From JAAURB01 sp049647265 (GTDB taxonomy: Bacteria; Cyanobacteriota; Cyanobacteriia; Cyanobacteriales; Microcoleaceae), in the NCBI GenBank assembly GCA_049647265.1, contig JBARXJ010000045.1:51312-115311 (forward strand): a stretch of DNA of 64,000 nucleotides. The letters run 5' to 3'. The notes under the pieces were generated by a model. That model searched no databases, was not told the DNA's origin, and saw nothing but the letters and a program-made list of their open reading frames with translations. Shown here one piece after another: positions 55,287 to 63,852 of the stretch (position 1 is the first letter of the stretch; each line of letters begins with the position of its first letter). Made by a program: the position numbers and the translations under genes.

Positions 55287-55857
55287 AATTCTCCTCCAAG
55301 TAATCCTCTAATCACCACACTAAGCAATCTGCCTAAAATGTAACACGATCTTAATATTCTTAAAATAAGATTTGGGCTTAGTATAACCCGAGCAATTTGA
55401 TCGATCTAGTTTATGGTGGACAAATTAACGAGTGGCTTGGGTTAAATCAAATCCGATAAGCCTCGAAATCCATCAATTTAAGATTCGCTCAATGCTTTAC
55501 CCATTCCGGATAAACAGCGACTTAACTATCCTAATTTTCTTATAATATGAGTCGGCTCTATCTGGAGGAATAAAAATATTTAATAATATAAAAAACTCTT
55601 ATCTGATTTTTGATTTAATTTAGATTTTGTGTCATAAACGTGAGTGATTAGTTGTTGGTCATTTGTGATATGTAGAATAGAGCGGGTAATACTCAGACCC
55701 CCGCTCCTACTCTAGATCAGCCCCAACTATTGACCAGGGCAACGCCTGTTAAGGAAGAAGAAAGGAGCAAGAGTCCAAACCCGAAAACGTCTTCCGTCTT
55801 CCGTATCGCCCTCTTCCTTCGTTTTGACTAATAACGAATGACTTGACAAAGTCTCTC
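55287..55857. other. 571-base gap with an imperfect inverted repeat
   Basis: No gene is called. TAACCCGAGC (55384-55393) and GCTTGGGTTA (55435-55444) are 10-base arms with one G-T pair enclosing a 41-base loop; it could be a remnant of a small mobile element or a regulatory hairpin. The rest is AT-rich and holds no RNA gene I recognise. Confidence 0.35.
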
Positions 55858-56070
55858 TTACTGGACTGTCCACCAACCAAAGGCTGGCCCAATAAACCGA
55901 ACTGTTAGCCAAGATACAACCAGAAAGCCGATTCCAATCCATGCCCCTCGGGTTGTCCAATTCACAAATTGTTCACTCTGAGCTTTGGTAATCGGTAGCC
56001 AAGATAAGATATACTCTTCCTTGCCGTAGTCGGAGCCCATCGAATTTTTCCGTCGTTTTGCTTCGCCCAT
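55858..56070 (-). CDS. DUF2839 family membrane protein
   Basis: Small protein of 70 residues with the family start M-G-E-A-K-R-R-K and the block L-S-W-L-P-I-T-K-A-Q-S-E-Q-F-V-N-W-T-T-R-G-A-W, then one membrane helix (I-G-I-G-F-L-V-V-S-W-L-T-V-R-F-I-G-P-A-F-G). DUF2839 is cyanobacterial and of unknown function. The helix and basic start suggest an inner or thylakoid membrane location. Confidence 0.88.
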   Translation of the reverse strand: MGEAKRRKNSMGSDYGKEEYILSWLPITKAQSEQFVNWTTRGAWIGIGFLVVSWLTVRFIGPAFGWWTVQ

Positions 56071-56167
56071 AATCTTATTTTTTATATGAAAATTGAGTAT
56101 CTATTTATCATGAACGAGTCCGATCGCAATTCGAGGAAATTCTAAGATTGGTTTAAGGGTTAGGAGA

Positions 56168-57382
56168 CTATTTCAACGAACTGGTCTCAAACAAGCGTGT
56201 CCATGAGAGTTGAGAACGTTCTGAAGTTGAACCCGTCTCTAGTTGCCAATATAATAATTGTGTAGCGCTTTGACCGACAATGCCCGGTAGTCCAATGGCT
56301 GTTCGTGGAATATCGGTAGCTATTGCAATAGCTTGATCGATAGAACAAATTCCCCATTGCACTAAATTTTGCACTCCCGTTAACAGCGGTAAAGTCGTTC
56401 CGGATAAGGTTCCATCCAATAGTCGGGCTGTTCCAAGTTTAACCTCAATTTCTCGTTGATCCCAAGGATAAACCCCATCGGCTAACCCTAAAGGGGAGAG
56501 GGCATCACTGACTAAAAAGATATTTGTTGGAGACGCTTTTAAGATGATTTCAGCCATCGTCGGACAGACGTGTTGACCATCAGCAATTAAACCACAGTAA
56601 ACTTGAGGATGAGTTAGCGCAGCGCCCAGTAAACCCGGTTCTCGGTGATGTAAACCTGGCATGGCATTAAAGGCGTGAGTGACCATGGTTGCCCCTTGGT
56701 TAAAGGCGTGTTGGGCTTGGGTAGCCGTGGCGAGGGAATGACCTAAACTTACTGTTATTCCAAGTTGTCGTAAATAAGCAATCACTTCTCCTGTTTGATC
56801 GAGTTCGGGGGCGAGAGTCATCACTTTAACAATAGAAGCATATTCTCCCAAAACTTGCTTCACATTTTCTAAGGTTAAGGGGAGTAAACAGTCTTTCGGA
56901 TGGGCACCGCGTTTAACTGGGTTAAGAAACGGCCCTTCAAGATGAACCCCTAATATTTGTGCGGTGTTTTTGGAAGCATTCTGAACTTGACTACAATATT
57001 GAGCAATGGTAGATAGCGATCGCTGAATATTCTCAACCGTTGTAGTCACAATTGTCGGTAAAAAGCCATCTATTCCTTGTTGCCACAGATAATGACAAAT
57101 TTTTTGTAGCTTTGAAGTGTCGGTTGGGGTTAAGTCCGGAAAGGCTAAACCTTTTGCGCCGTTAATTTGTAAATCTATTCCCCCAAGAGAAATCCAATCC
57201 CCGTTAAGATCAATTTGTTCAATGGCTGGTTGTTTATTATCTGTTGCGCTGATGGGTTGAATTTCACTCACACAACTATTGCGAATTTGTAGATGTTGCA
57301 AGCCATCGTAGCCCGGAATACGGACGTTGATCAGATCAACACAAATCGGATGGGAAGAAGTCTGTATAGTAGTGTTTGTCAT
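56168..57382 (-). CDS. nagA: N-acetylglucosamine-6-phosphate deacetylase
   Basis: Amidohydrolase of 404 residues producing glucosamine-6-phosphate and acetate, a step of amino-sugar recycling. Motifs: Q-I-N-G at about residue 74, H-L-E-G-P-F-L-N (catalytic Glu ligand), G-H-S-L-A-T-A-T-Q-A, M-V-T-H-A-F-N-A-M-P-G-L-H-H-R-E-P-G and V-S-D-A-L-S-P-L-G. The product joins the GlmS product, and the AnmK pathway feeds its substrate. It is divergent from purE, 27 bases between start codons. Confidence 0.94.
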   Translation of the reverse strand: MTNTTIQTSSHPICVDLINVRIPGYDGLQHLQIRNSCVSEIQPISATDNKQPAIEQIDLNGDWISLGGIDLQINGAKGLAFPDLTPTDTSKLQKICHYLWQQGIDGFLPTIVTTTVENIQRSLSTIAQYCSQVQNASKNTAQILGVHLEGPFLNPVKRGAHPKDCLLPLTLENVKQVLGEYASIVKVMTLAPELDQTGEVIAYLRQLGITVSLGHSLATATQAQHAFNQGATMVTHAFNAMPGLHHREPGLLGAALTHPQVYCGLIADGQHVCPTMAEIILKASPTNIFLVSDALSPLGLADGVYPWDQREIEVKLGTARLLDGTLSGTTLPLLTGVQNLVQWGICSIDQAIAIATDIPRTAIGLPGIVGQSATQLLYWQLETGSTSERSQLSWTRLFETSSLK

Positions 57383-57409
57383 TGATTTTATATAGGCTGG
57401 AATTTAACC

Positions 57410-57949
57410 GTGAATGCTTCTAACACTCCATCCCCGCAAATTGGGATCATTATGGGAAGTGATTCAGATTTACCCACCATGCAAGCAGCGATCGCGATTT
57501 GCCAAGACTTTAACATTGCTCATGAGGTCGCGATCGTTTCAGCACATCGGACTCCAGAACGAATGGTACACTATGCCCAAACCGCTCATCAACGGGGTTT
57601 AAAAGTGATTATTGCCGGGGCAGGCGGGGCGGCTCATTTACCGGGAATGGTAGCGGCATTAACCCCATTACCCGTGATTGGAGTGCCTGTTTCAACCCGT
57701 CATTTACAAGGGGTAGATTCTCTGTATTCTATTGTGCAAATGCCAGGTGGAATTCCGGTGGCCACCGTTGCCATTGGTAATGCTAAAAATGCTGGGTTAC
57801 TCGCGGTACAAATTTTAGCGTCTCATCAACCGGAGCTATTACAGCATGTACTTGCTTATCGTAATAGTTTAACGGAGTCTGTTAATGAAAAACAACAACG
57901 CCTGGAACAGTTGGGTTCAACGCAGTATCTCCAAGAAATGGGGGGATGA
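57410..57949 (+). CDS. purE: 5-(carboxyamino)imidazole ribonucleotide mutase
   Basis: Purine-pathway enzyme of 179 residues (class I PurE) that turns N5-CAIR into CAIR. The signature G-I-I-M-G-S-D-S-D-L-P-T-M, then V-S-A-H-R-T-P-E-R, I-A-G-A-G-G-A-A-H-L-P-G-M and G-V-P-V are intact. The start is GTG; no upstream ATG exists in frame. The PurK partner is not adjacent. Confidence 0.95.
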   Translation: MNASNTPSPQIGIIMGSDSDLPTMQAAIAICQDFNIAHEVAIVSAHRTPERMVHYAQTAHQRGLKVIIAGAGGAAHLPGMVAALTPLPVIGVPVSTRHLQGVDSLYSIVQMPGGIPVATVAIGNAKNAGLLAVQILASHQPELLQHVLAYRNSLTESVNEKQQRLEQLGSTQYLQEMGG

Positions 57950-57969
57950 GGAGTCAGAATACAGGTAGG

Positions 57970-57986
57970 GGCGCATTGCATGCGCC
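57970..57986. repeat. GGCGCAT/ATGCGCC palindrome after purE
   Basis: Perfect 7-base arms around a 3-base loop, 20 bases after purE. Such GC-rich palindromes are often scattered in cyanobacterial genomes. No T-run follows, so it is not a clear terminator. Confidence 0.5.
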
Positions 57987-58539
57987 TGTACTGCTGTTGC
58001 CTATTGCCTACTAGCCTACACCCAACACCCCCGTTCCCTATTCCCTCAAACAACAAACAACAGACAACCAATAACGAACAACAAATCTGATAACTGTAAC
58101 TTTTGATACTGAAATAAATCTAAAAAAGTATGAGAAAGTATAGAGCCTCAATAGTCATGTCAGTATGATTGTGGTTGACACAACTGACTAATAATCATGT
58201 TGAGTTAATTTTGTAATCATATCGGAGTGAGCAGTAATAATTAGTGAAGTTGTCTAAACTAAAACTGCTGATCAAAGCTCTGGTAGTTTGTATGTCCTGT
58301 GAGATAAAATCCGGGATGAAAAATTATTGTAGAAAGTGATTAATCACACGATTTGTAACTTATTGTGGTAATCTTAGACACAATATCCAGGAAGGATCGT
58401 AAGTTACTTTGAGCTATTGAGAACATCAATCAAAAACTAATGAGATATTCAGTTATAATTTGTTCTAATTTCAGCTCATTGATAACTGGATAACGGTGAC
58501 CTTCATCTCGATTAATTTAGGAGTGATTTCTTACAACCA
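57987..58539. other. 553-base leader region of the ammonium transporter gene
   Basis: Contains the NtcA-type box listed separately and an AGGAG ribosome-binding site at 58520-58524. The left part holds a CAAACAACAAACAACAGACAAC simple repeat near 58047-58085, common between cyanobacterial genes. No RNA gene recognised. Confidence 0.4.
58096..58109 (+). promoter_or_regulatory. NtcA-type box GTA-N8-TAC upstream of the ammonium transporter
   Basis: GTAACTTTTGATAC matches the NtcA consensus GTA-N8-TAC exactly. It is about 430 bases before the start codon, longer than usual. At the expected 22-base distance I do not see a good -10 hexamer (TATGAG is 19 bases away), so promoter function is uncertain. 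NtcA control of amt genes under nitrogen limitation is established in cyanobacteria. Confidence 0.5.
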
Positions 58540-60054
58540 ATGCTAAAGAAAAAAAAATCAAGAGTTAGGAGTCAACGGTCTTCTTTTTCTAATAGTCCTC
58601 CAGCATCAACTAGCGCTAGCACGTTACCCAGGTGGACTCGTCCGAGATGGTTCTCTCCCAGCTTACTAGCTTGTATTCCTTTAACTGCCCTAATCGTCTG
58701 TATGTGGGGCTTGGCTGCTATGGCCCAGGAAGAAGGAGATGCCCTGACCCCAGAATATGTCCAAGGGGTGTTAAACACCATCTGGATTCTAATCGCCGCA
58801 GTTCTTGTGATCTTTATGAACGCGGGTTTCGCGATGCTGGAAACAGGCTTCTGTCGCCATAAAAACGCCGTTAACATTTTAGCGAAAAACCTAATTGTAT
58901 TTGCGATCGCCCTACTAATTTTCTGGGCATTTGGATTCTCTATTATGTTTGGAGGCGACAACGCATTTATTGGAGGCGGGGGTTACTTCCTCTCAGGAGA
59001 AGCAGGAACCTATGGACTCGATCCATTTCCTACGGGTTTACCCGTGAGTGTGTTTTTCTTATTCCAAGCTGCATTTGCCGCAACAGCCGCCACAATTGTA
59101 TCAGGTGCAGTGGCTGAACGGATTGAATTTATTGCCTTCCTGTTATTTAGTGTTCTGATTGTCGGTATTTCCTATGCCATAACAGGTCACTGGGTTTGGA
59201 GTGGTAGTGGCTGGTTAGGCGGTTTAGGTTTCTCTGACTTTGCAGGATCAACGGTTGTACACTCTGTCGGCGGTTGGGCGGCGTTAATGGGGGCTGCATT
59301 CCTCGGGCCACGGATGGGTAAATATGCTGAAGACGGTACCCCCAGAGCGATTCCTGGCCACAATATGAGTATCGCCACCCTAGGATGTCTGATTTTATGG
59401 ATCGGCTGGTTGGGCTTTAACCCGGGTTCTCAGCTTGCAGCCGATGAAGCGGTTCCTTTTATTGCAGTCACCACTAATTTAGCCGCCGCCGCCGGAGGTG
59501 TAGCAGCAACAGCCACATCCTGGATCAGAGATGGTAAGCCAGATTTATCTATGGTGATTAATGGTATTCTGGCAGGTTTAGTGGGAATTACCGCTGGATG
59601 TGCTGGAGTGAACTACTGGGGAGCTGTGATTATTGGTTTAATTGCTGGTATCATCGTTGTTTTCTCGGTAAGTTTCTTCGATGCCATTAAAATTGATGAT
59701 CCGGTGGGTGCTACCTCAGTTCACTTAGTGTGTGGAATTTGGGGAACCTTAGCCGTCGGTTTATTTGACACCACAACAGGTTTATTCTTCGGCGGTGGCT
59801 TCGGTCAACTGGGAGCTCAAATTATTGGTATTCTGGCTATTGGTGGCTTTACTGTGCTTCTCAGTACGATTTTCTGGTTAGCCCTCAAAGCAACAGTCGG
59901 TATCCGAGTTCATCCCGAACAAGAATACGAAGGTTTGGATATTGCTGAACACGGCATGGAAGCCTACAATGGTTTTCTCAAAGAAATTGGCCCTGCCAGT
60001 ATCGGTGGTACTGAAACGGGTATGACCAGTGGAAGTGTTACTACAAACTACTAA
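58540..60054 (+). CDS. amt: ammonium transporter
   Basis: Amt-family channel/transporter of 504 residues for ammonium uptake. After a signal peptide (residues about 40-60, ending in M-A-Q-E-E) come about eleven membrane helices. Typical segments: F-M-N-A-G-F-A-M-L-E-T-G-F, S-G-A-V-A-E-R, G-H-W-V-W, the pore His in S-T-V-V-H-S-V-G-G-W and D-P-V-G-A-T-S-V-H-L-V-C-G-I-W-G-T. The N-terminus is odd: about 40 basic, serine-rich residues (M-L-K-K-K-K-S-R) precede the signal helix, more than in most Amt proteins. The ATG follows an AGGAG site, so the long form is supported. A GlnB-type partner is not in the window. Confidence 0.95.
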   Translation: MLKKKKSRVRSQRSSFSNSPPASTSASTLPRWTRPRWFSPSLLACIPLTALIVCMWGLAAMAQEEGDALTPEYVQGVLNTIWILIAAVLVIFMNAGFAMLETGFCRHKNAVNILAKNLIVFAIALLIFWAFGFSIMFGGDNAFIGGGGYFLSGEAGTYGLDPFPTGLPVSVFFLFQAAFAATAATIVSGAVAERIEFIAFLLFSVLIVGISYAITGHWVWSGSGWLGGLGFSDFAGSTVVHSVGGWAALMGAAFLGPRMGKYAEDGTPRAIPGHNMSIATLGCLILWIGWLGFNPGSQLAADEAVPFIAVTTNLAAAAGGVAATATSWIRDGKPDLSMVINGILAGLVGITAGCAGVNYWGAVIIGLIAGIIVVFSVSFFDAIKIDDPVGATSVHLVCGIWGTLAVGLFDTTTGLFFGGGFGQLGAQIIGILAIGGFTVLLSTIFWLALKATVGIRVHPEQEYEGLDIAEHGMEAYNGFLKEIGPASIGGTETGMTSGSVTTNY

Positions 60055-60116
60055 TTAGTAAGAGTATAGGGTGTGGGGTGTGGGGTGTAGGCACTGTTGC
60101 AATAGTGTATCTCCCC

Positions 60117-61496
60117 CTACCTCGTCTCCCCATCTCCTTCTGACTGCGCCTCCCACCACGCTCTCATTTTCCCTGGATTGAATAACCCATTGGGATCGAC
60201 TTGTTGTTTAAATTGCAATTGTTCTAAATTAATCGTTTTCATCCCGCCATCTTCCAAAATATAAGTATGAGGATTAAAAATAACTGCGCCTTTTTCTTCG
60301 TGATAATTAATAATTTCGTTCAGTCGTTCTTCAGTGGTAAACTGTACAATCTGTAAACCAATCGGATGCAGTTTTCCTTGTAATTTGACAAATTCTAAAT
60401 GCATCATTACCTCTTCACCAAAATGATGATAGCAATGTTCCACTAATTTTAATTCTGGATCGTCTGGAAATAAAGTTTGTAAATAGGTTAAATTAGTATC
60501 CACACTGCGAGCGTGTAAGGTTGTATGATTCCAGGTCAATTCTAAAACAGGCGTTCTTTTATTACCTGTTTCACCTGAATTTTGATAACAGATTTCCCCG
60601 TTAAATTCTTTGACTAATTCTTGAAACGGTTCTAAACTGGGACGCGCAATCATTAATATTGCCACAGATTTTTGTTCTGGAATAATATCTTTATAGGCTG
60701 CAAAATAACTGGGAATTGGGGGAGCGCAAACACAAACTAATTTTTTAATAATTCCGTCTGATTCTCCTAAAGCTTGGCTAAATTGAGCCGCCGTCATAAA
60801 CCCATCAAACGTAACAATTAATTCTACCCAATTATAAGCGGGAGCGAGGGGTATTTCTAACTGTGTAATAATGCCATTTGTGCCATAAGCATGATTCACT
60901 TTCTGAACATTATCCCCTCGTAATTCTATGACTCTGGGTTCGTCTTCTAAGGTAACCACCCGCACCGCATGAAGATTACCGCGATCGCGCAGTTGTCCAT
61001 AAGTAATAGAGCCAATTCCACCACTACCACCCCCAATAAAACCCCCAATGGTTGCAGTCCGATAGGTGGAGGGAACCATCCGCAATTCCCAGCCTTGTTG
61101 ACGTGCAATTTTATCAAATGCTGCCATCTTTACCCCCGGTTCAACGATTGCTAAACCCGGTTGAATTGAGGTGATTTGATTCATTTGAGATAAATCTAAA
61201 ATTATCCCCCCTGACAAGGGAATACACTGCCCGTAATTGCCTGTTCCAGCGCCTCGCACCGTTAAAGGAATTTGATGTTTTACACAGATTTGAGCAACTT
61301 CTAACACCTCTGCTTCAGTGGTTGGACGAACCACTAAATCCCCCAATTTATCTTGTAATACAGGTTGTAAAACTGGGCTAAAATGATAATAATCTTGAGA
61401 CAGCTTTTTCACTTGTATCGGATCGCGAATTAAATCGAGCTGACTCAATTCAGAAGTAATTAAATCCCAGTCGAATGCGGATGAAGTTGTAGTCAT
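60117..61496 (-). CDS. FAD-binding oxidoreductase (GlcD/VAO type)
   Basis: Flavoprotein of 459 residues of the FAD_binding_4 superfamily (glycolate oxidase GlcD, D-lactate dehydrogenase, alditol oxidase). N-terminal FAD motif V-V-R-P-T-T-E-A-E-V, G-A-G-T-G-N-Y-G-Q, I-V-E-P-G-V and the G-G-F-I-G-G-G-S-G-G-I-G-S-I-T-Y-G region are present; the end has N-P-G-K-M-R-A-W-W-E. Substrate unknown. It lies nine bases behind the ribbon-helix-helix gene on the same strand, which may regulate it. Confidence 0.9.
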   Translation of the reverse strand: MTTTSSAFDWDLITSELSQLDLIRDPIQVKKLSQDYYHFSPVLQPVLQDKLGDLVVRPTTEAEVLEVAQICVKHQIPLTVRGAGTGNYGQCIPLSGGIILDLSQMNQITSIQPGLAIVEPGVKMAAFDKIARQQGWELRMVPSTYRTATIGGFIGGGSGGIGSITYGQLRDRGNLHAVRVVTLEDEPRVIELRGDNVQKVNHAYGTNGIITQLEIPLAPAYNWVELIVTFDGFMTAAQFSQALGESDGIIKKLVCVCAPPIPSYFAAYKDIIPEQKSVAILMIARPSLEPFQELVKEFNGEICYQNSGETGNKRTPVLELTWNHTTLHARSVDTNLTYLQTLFPDDPELKLVEHCYHHFGEEVMMHLEFVKLQGKLHPIGLQIVQFTTEERLNEIINYHEEKGAVIFNPHTYILEDGGMKTINLEQLQFKQQVDPNGLFNPGKMRAWWEAQSEGDGETR

Positions 61497-61505
61497 AATA
61501 ATAGC

Positions 61506-62213
61506 TTAACGGTTATGATCCAGGACATAAAAGATCTGAGAACTTGCCAAATCAGACGGCATTTCAAACCCTCCTAAGACATGAGTCAGTTCTACCCGTC
61601 GCCAATATCTGCCTTGAAGATCTTGACGAATTTCTCCATTTTGCCAGTTCTCAAAACTGTCATTTGAAAAGCAATCATTTGCACATAACCATTGATGATT
61701 GACGGTCCATTGATCTAAACTAGCGGCAAGTGGTAGATCGTGAGTCGATTGAGACAAATGGTTAAATGATGCTTGAGAAATGATTGAAGAATTTAAGTGT
61801 TTTTCCTCTGGAGAAGTGATGCTAAGGCATAACTGACTGACTAAGCGATAAAGATGATTAATATCTGCTTGAGTCAATTGTTGGCTGGTTTGAATTTGTG
61901 TGAGTTGTTGCTCAATCGTCTGTTGAGAGTGTTGCTGAGATTTTAGTATCTGATTAAACTGTTCAAGTTGTTGATTTTCTTGAGGATGACTCTCTGTTTT
62001 CAACTCACTCTCTGCTGCTGGCGCGATGGTTGAGCGCTCTTGAGAATAATGATCTAGTCCAATACGAATTAATTCGATTAAAGTAGGAGAAACCTGGGGT
62101 CGCTTACTGCGGGAATTTATTTTAGCACCGTTTGCAATCGCAATGGTTTCTATTTTCTCATAAACTGATTGAGGCACTCGAATACTGCATCGGGTAAAAT
62201 CATTATCTGCCAC
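61506..62213 (-). CDS. protein with N-terminal ribbon-helix-helix-like domain and coiled coil
   Basis: Protein of 235 residues I do not recognise as a named family. Residues 8-60 resemble a ribbon-helix-helix DNA-binding domain: R-C-S-I-R-V-P-Q-S-V-Y-E-K-I-E-T-I-A then L-I-E-L-I-R-I-G-L-D-H-Y. A Gln-rich coiled coil follows (80-130), then a C-terminal part with W-L-C-A-N-D-C-F and R-Y-W-R-R-V-E-L-T-H. It could be a regulator of the FAD oxidoreductase 9 bases downstream; this is inference. Confidence 0.65.
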   Translation of the reverse strand: MADNDFTRCSIRVPQSVYEKIETIAIANGAKINSRSKRPQVSPTLIELIRIGLDHYSQERSTIAPAAESELKTESHPQENQQLEQFNQILKSQQHSQQTIEQQLTQIQTSQQLTQADINHLYRLVSQLCLSITSPEEKHLNSSIISQASFNHLSQSTHDLPLAASLDQWTVNHQWLCANDCFSNDSFENWQNGEIRQDLQGRYWRRVELTHVLGGFEMPSDLASSQIFYVLDHNR

Positions 62214-62426
62214 AGCTATTAACTCCCACTCAAGAGCAATTATCTTTGCCCTTAATTGTATCTAAATAATCAAATACTTTTGAGGCTAATATTTTTGTCA
62301 AATGTAGCCATTTTTAAGTGTCAGTATAAATCCTAAATTCTATTGCCACTCTGGGTAAAGCGCATAACAGCCATACATACATTGATTCAATCTCTCTACC
62401 CTATACCCCCTCTCAACCACTGTGAA

Positions 62427-63137
62427 TTAGCGATCTGTCTCTGCCATTAGTTCATCATATTTACGACGAACCGCTTGAACATCTTGCCACATCAACCATT
62501 TTGGTTTTCCCGGTTCACGGGATGGGTTGCGTAGCAAATAAGCGGGATGGAAAATTGGCATACATAAACGTTCGTTCCATTCCATCCATTCCCCCCGAAT
62601 TTTAGTAATGCCGCGTTTATCTCCAATTAAAGATTTAACCGCAGTGGCTCCCGTTAATAAAATAATTTTAGGATTAACCAGACGAATTTGTTCTAATAAG
62701 TAAGGTTTGCAGGCTTCTAATTCAGCCGCATTGGGTGTACGGTTATTCGGCGGACGGCAGCGAATGGCGTTAGAGATATAAATTTCCCGTTCTGTACTGA
62801 GTTCTACCGAAGCTAAAATTTTATCTAGGAGTTGTCCGGACTTACCAACAAAAGGTAAACCTTGCTCATCTTCATTTTGTCCCGGCGCTTCCCCAATAAT
62901 CATAATTTCACCCCTCGGGTTTCCCCGTCCGATCACAGCATGGGTACGATACTGTCCTAATTCACAGCGTTGACACTGATTACAATGATTTTCAATCTGT
63001 TCTATTGTTTGGTAAGTCCCGACAGGAATGGGAACTTTAGCATCAGTCGGAATCTGCGCCGAGTCGAAGTTGGTTTTTGAGGTAGAGGATTTACTTGCCG
63101 AGGAATTAAATAAATCGAGCTGTTGATCGTTAGACAT
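62427..63137 (-). CDS. uracil-DNA glycosylase, family 4
   Basis: DNA-repair enzyme of about 236 residues with an iron-sulfur cluster. Ligands: Cys55 and Cys58 in C-N-Q-C-Q-R-C, then Cys127 (R-C-R-P-P) and Cys143 (E-A-C-K-P), spaced as in thermophilic family-4 enzymes. Active-site motifs are G-E-A-P-G-Q-N-E-D (82-90) and F-H-P-A-Y-L-L-R. The frame extends 31 residues further upstream; ATG 63137 (M-S-N-D-Q-Q-L-D-L-F) is the better start. The first 40 residues are Ser/Thr-rich and probably disordered. Confidence 0.93.
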   Translation of the reverse strand: MSNDQQLDLFNSSASKSSTSKTNFDSAQIPTDAKVPIPVGTYQTIEQIENHCNQCQRCELGQYRTHAVIGRGNPRGEIMIIGEAPGQNEDEQGLPFVGKSGQLLDKILASVELSTEREIYISNAIRCRPPNNRTPNAAELEACKPYLLEQIRLVNPKIILLTGATAVKSLIGDKRGITKIRGEWMEWNERLCMPIFHPAYLLRNPSREPGKPKWLMWQDVQAVRRKYDELMAETDR

Positions 63138-63280
63138 AGAGAATCGAGAGCCTAAATACTGCGAGGTTAAAAATCGAAATTTTAATTGAGCCTCGGTATA
63201 GACTTTAACAGTTGTGCTGTAACAGTTCAACTAGAATGATGCAGTATGAGTCACCCCCGTTTCGATCTAAAAGCTGGCCC

Positions 63281-63638
63281 GACCCTGATCCATAACAATT
63301 GTTCGGAGAATAAGTCAATATTATGAGCTTAGTTAGGAGAGATGTTTTAAAGAAGATCAACAAGCTTTGAATCAGCAGAAACAATTGTAAAAACTTTATA
63401 TCCAAGTGAGGTTTATAAAGCTTACATAAATCACCGTTCCCTTGATATATCGTATCTCCGACCCTTATAATCCATGATTTATTGGAAAATAAATGAATAT
63501 TATTAGCTTAGTTAGGATATCTGTTTAAAAGGATCTTAGAAAGTTTCGGATGCGTGTTAAACCTACACAAACTTAATAGTTCTAGTGGTTTTGTAAAGCT
63601 TCGGTTAAATCTCAGTGAACCTATTGATATTTATCACC
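63281..63638. repeat. diverged tandem duplication, about 179 bases per copy
   Basis: The stretch from 63281 matches the stretch from 63460 at a steady offset of 179 bases (178 near the end). Anchors: GACCCT at 63281 and 63460, TTATxAGCTTAGTTAGGA at 63321 and 63500, and TAAAGCT near 63416 and 63594. Between anchors many bases differ. No ORF is conserved in it; it lies upstream of a secreted protein gene. Confidence 0.7.
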
Positions 63639-63852
63639 AAGGTGTGTCATATTCAATATCAAGTCGAGCGGGTTCTACGAAATTTCACACAGACCTCACT
63701 CACAAGTTGGACACAGTATTGCAACTGTTTATATAGATTCACCTAGGTATCTAGGACATGAATCGCTTCGGGTGTTACAAAGTTGTCTAATATGTGATTA
63801 TTCAGCTTAAGTTTAATTGTCGTAATATTTTTTCTGGGGGAAACCTAACATC

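Noticed and set aside
60061..60105. GGTGTGGG short tandem repeat after the ammonium transporter gene
   Set aside because: Only about three copies and no pairing partner; treated as simple sequence.
63554..63736. 60-codon frame in the last intergenic stretch
   Set aside because: It overlaps the diverged tandem repeat and is not conserved between the two copies.
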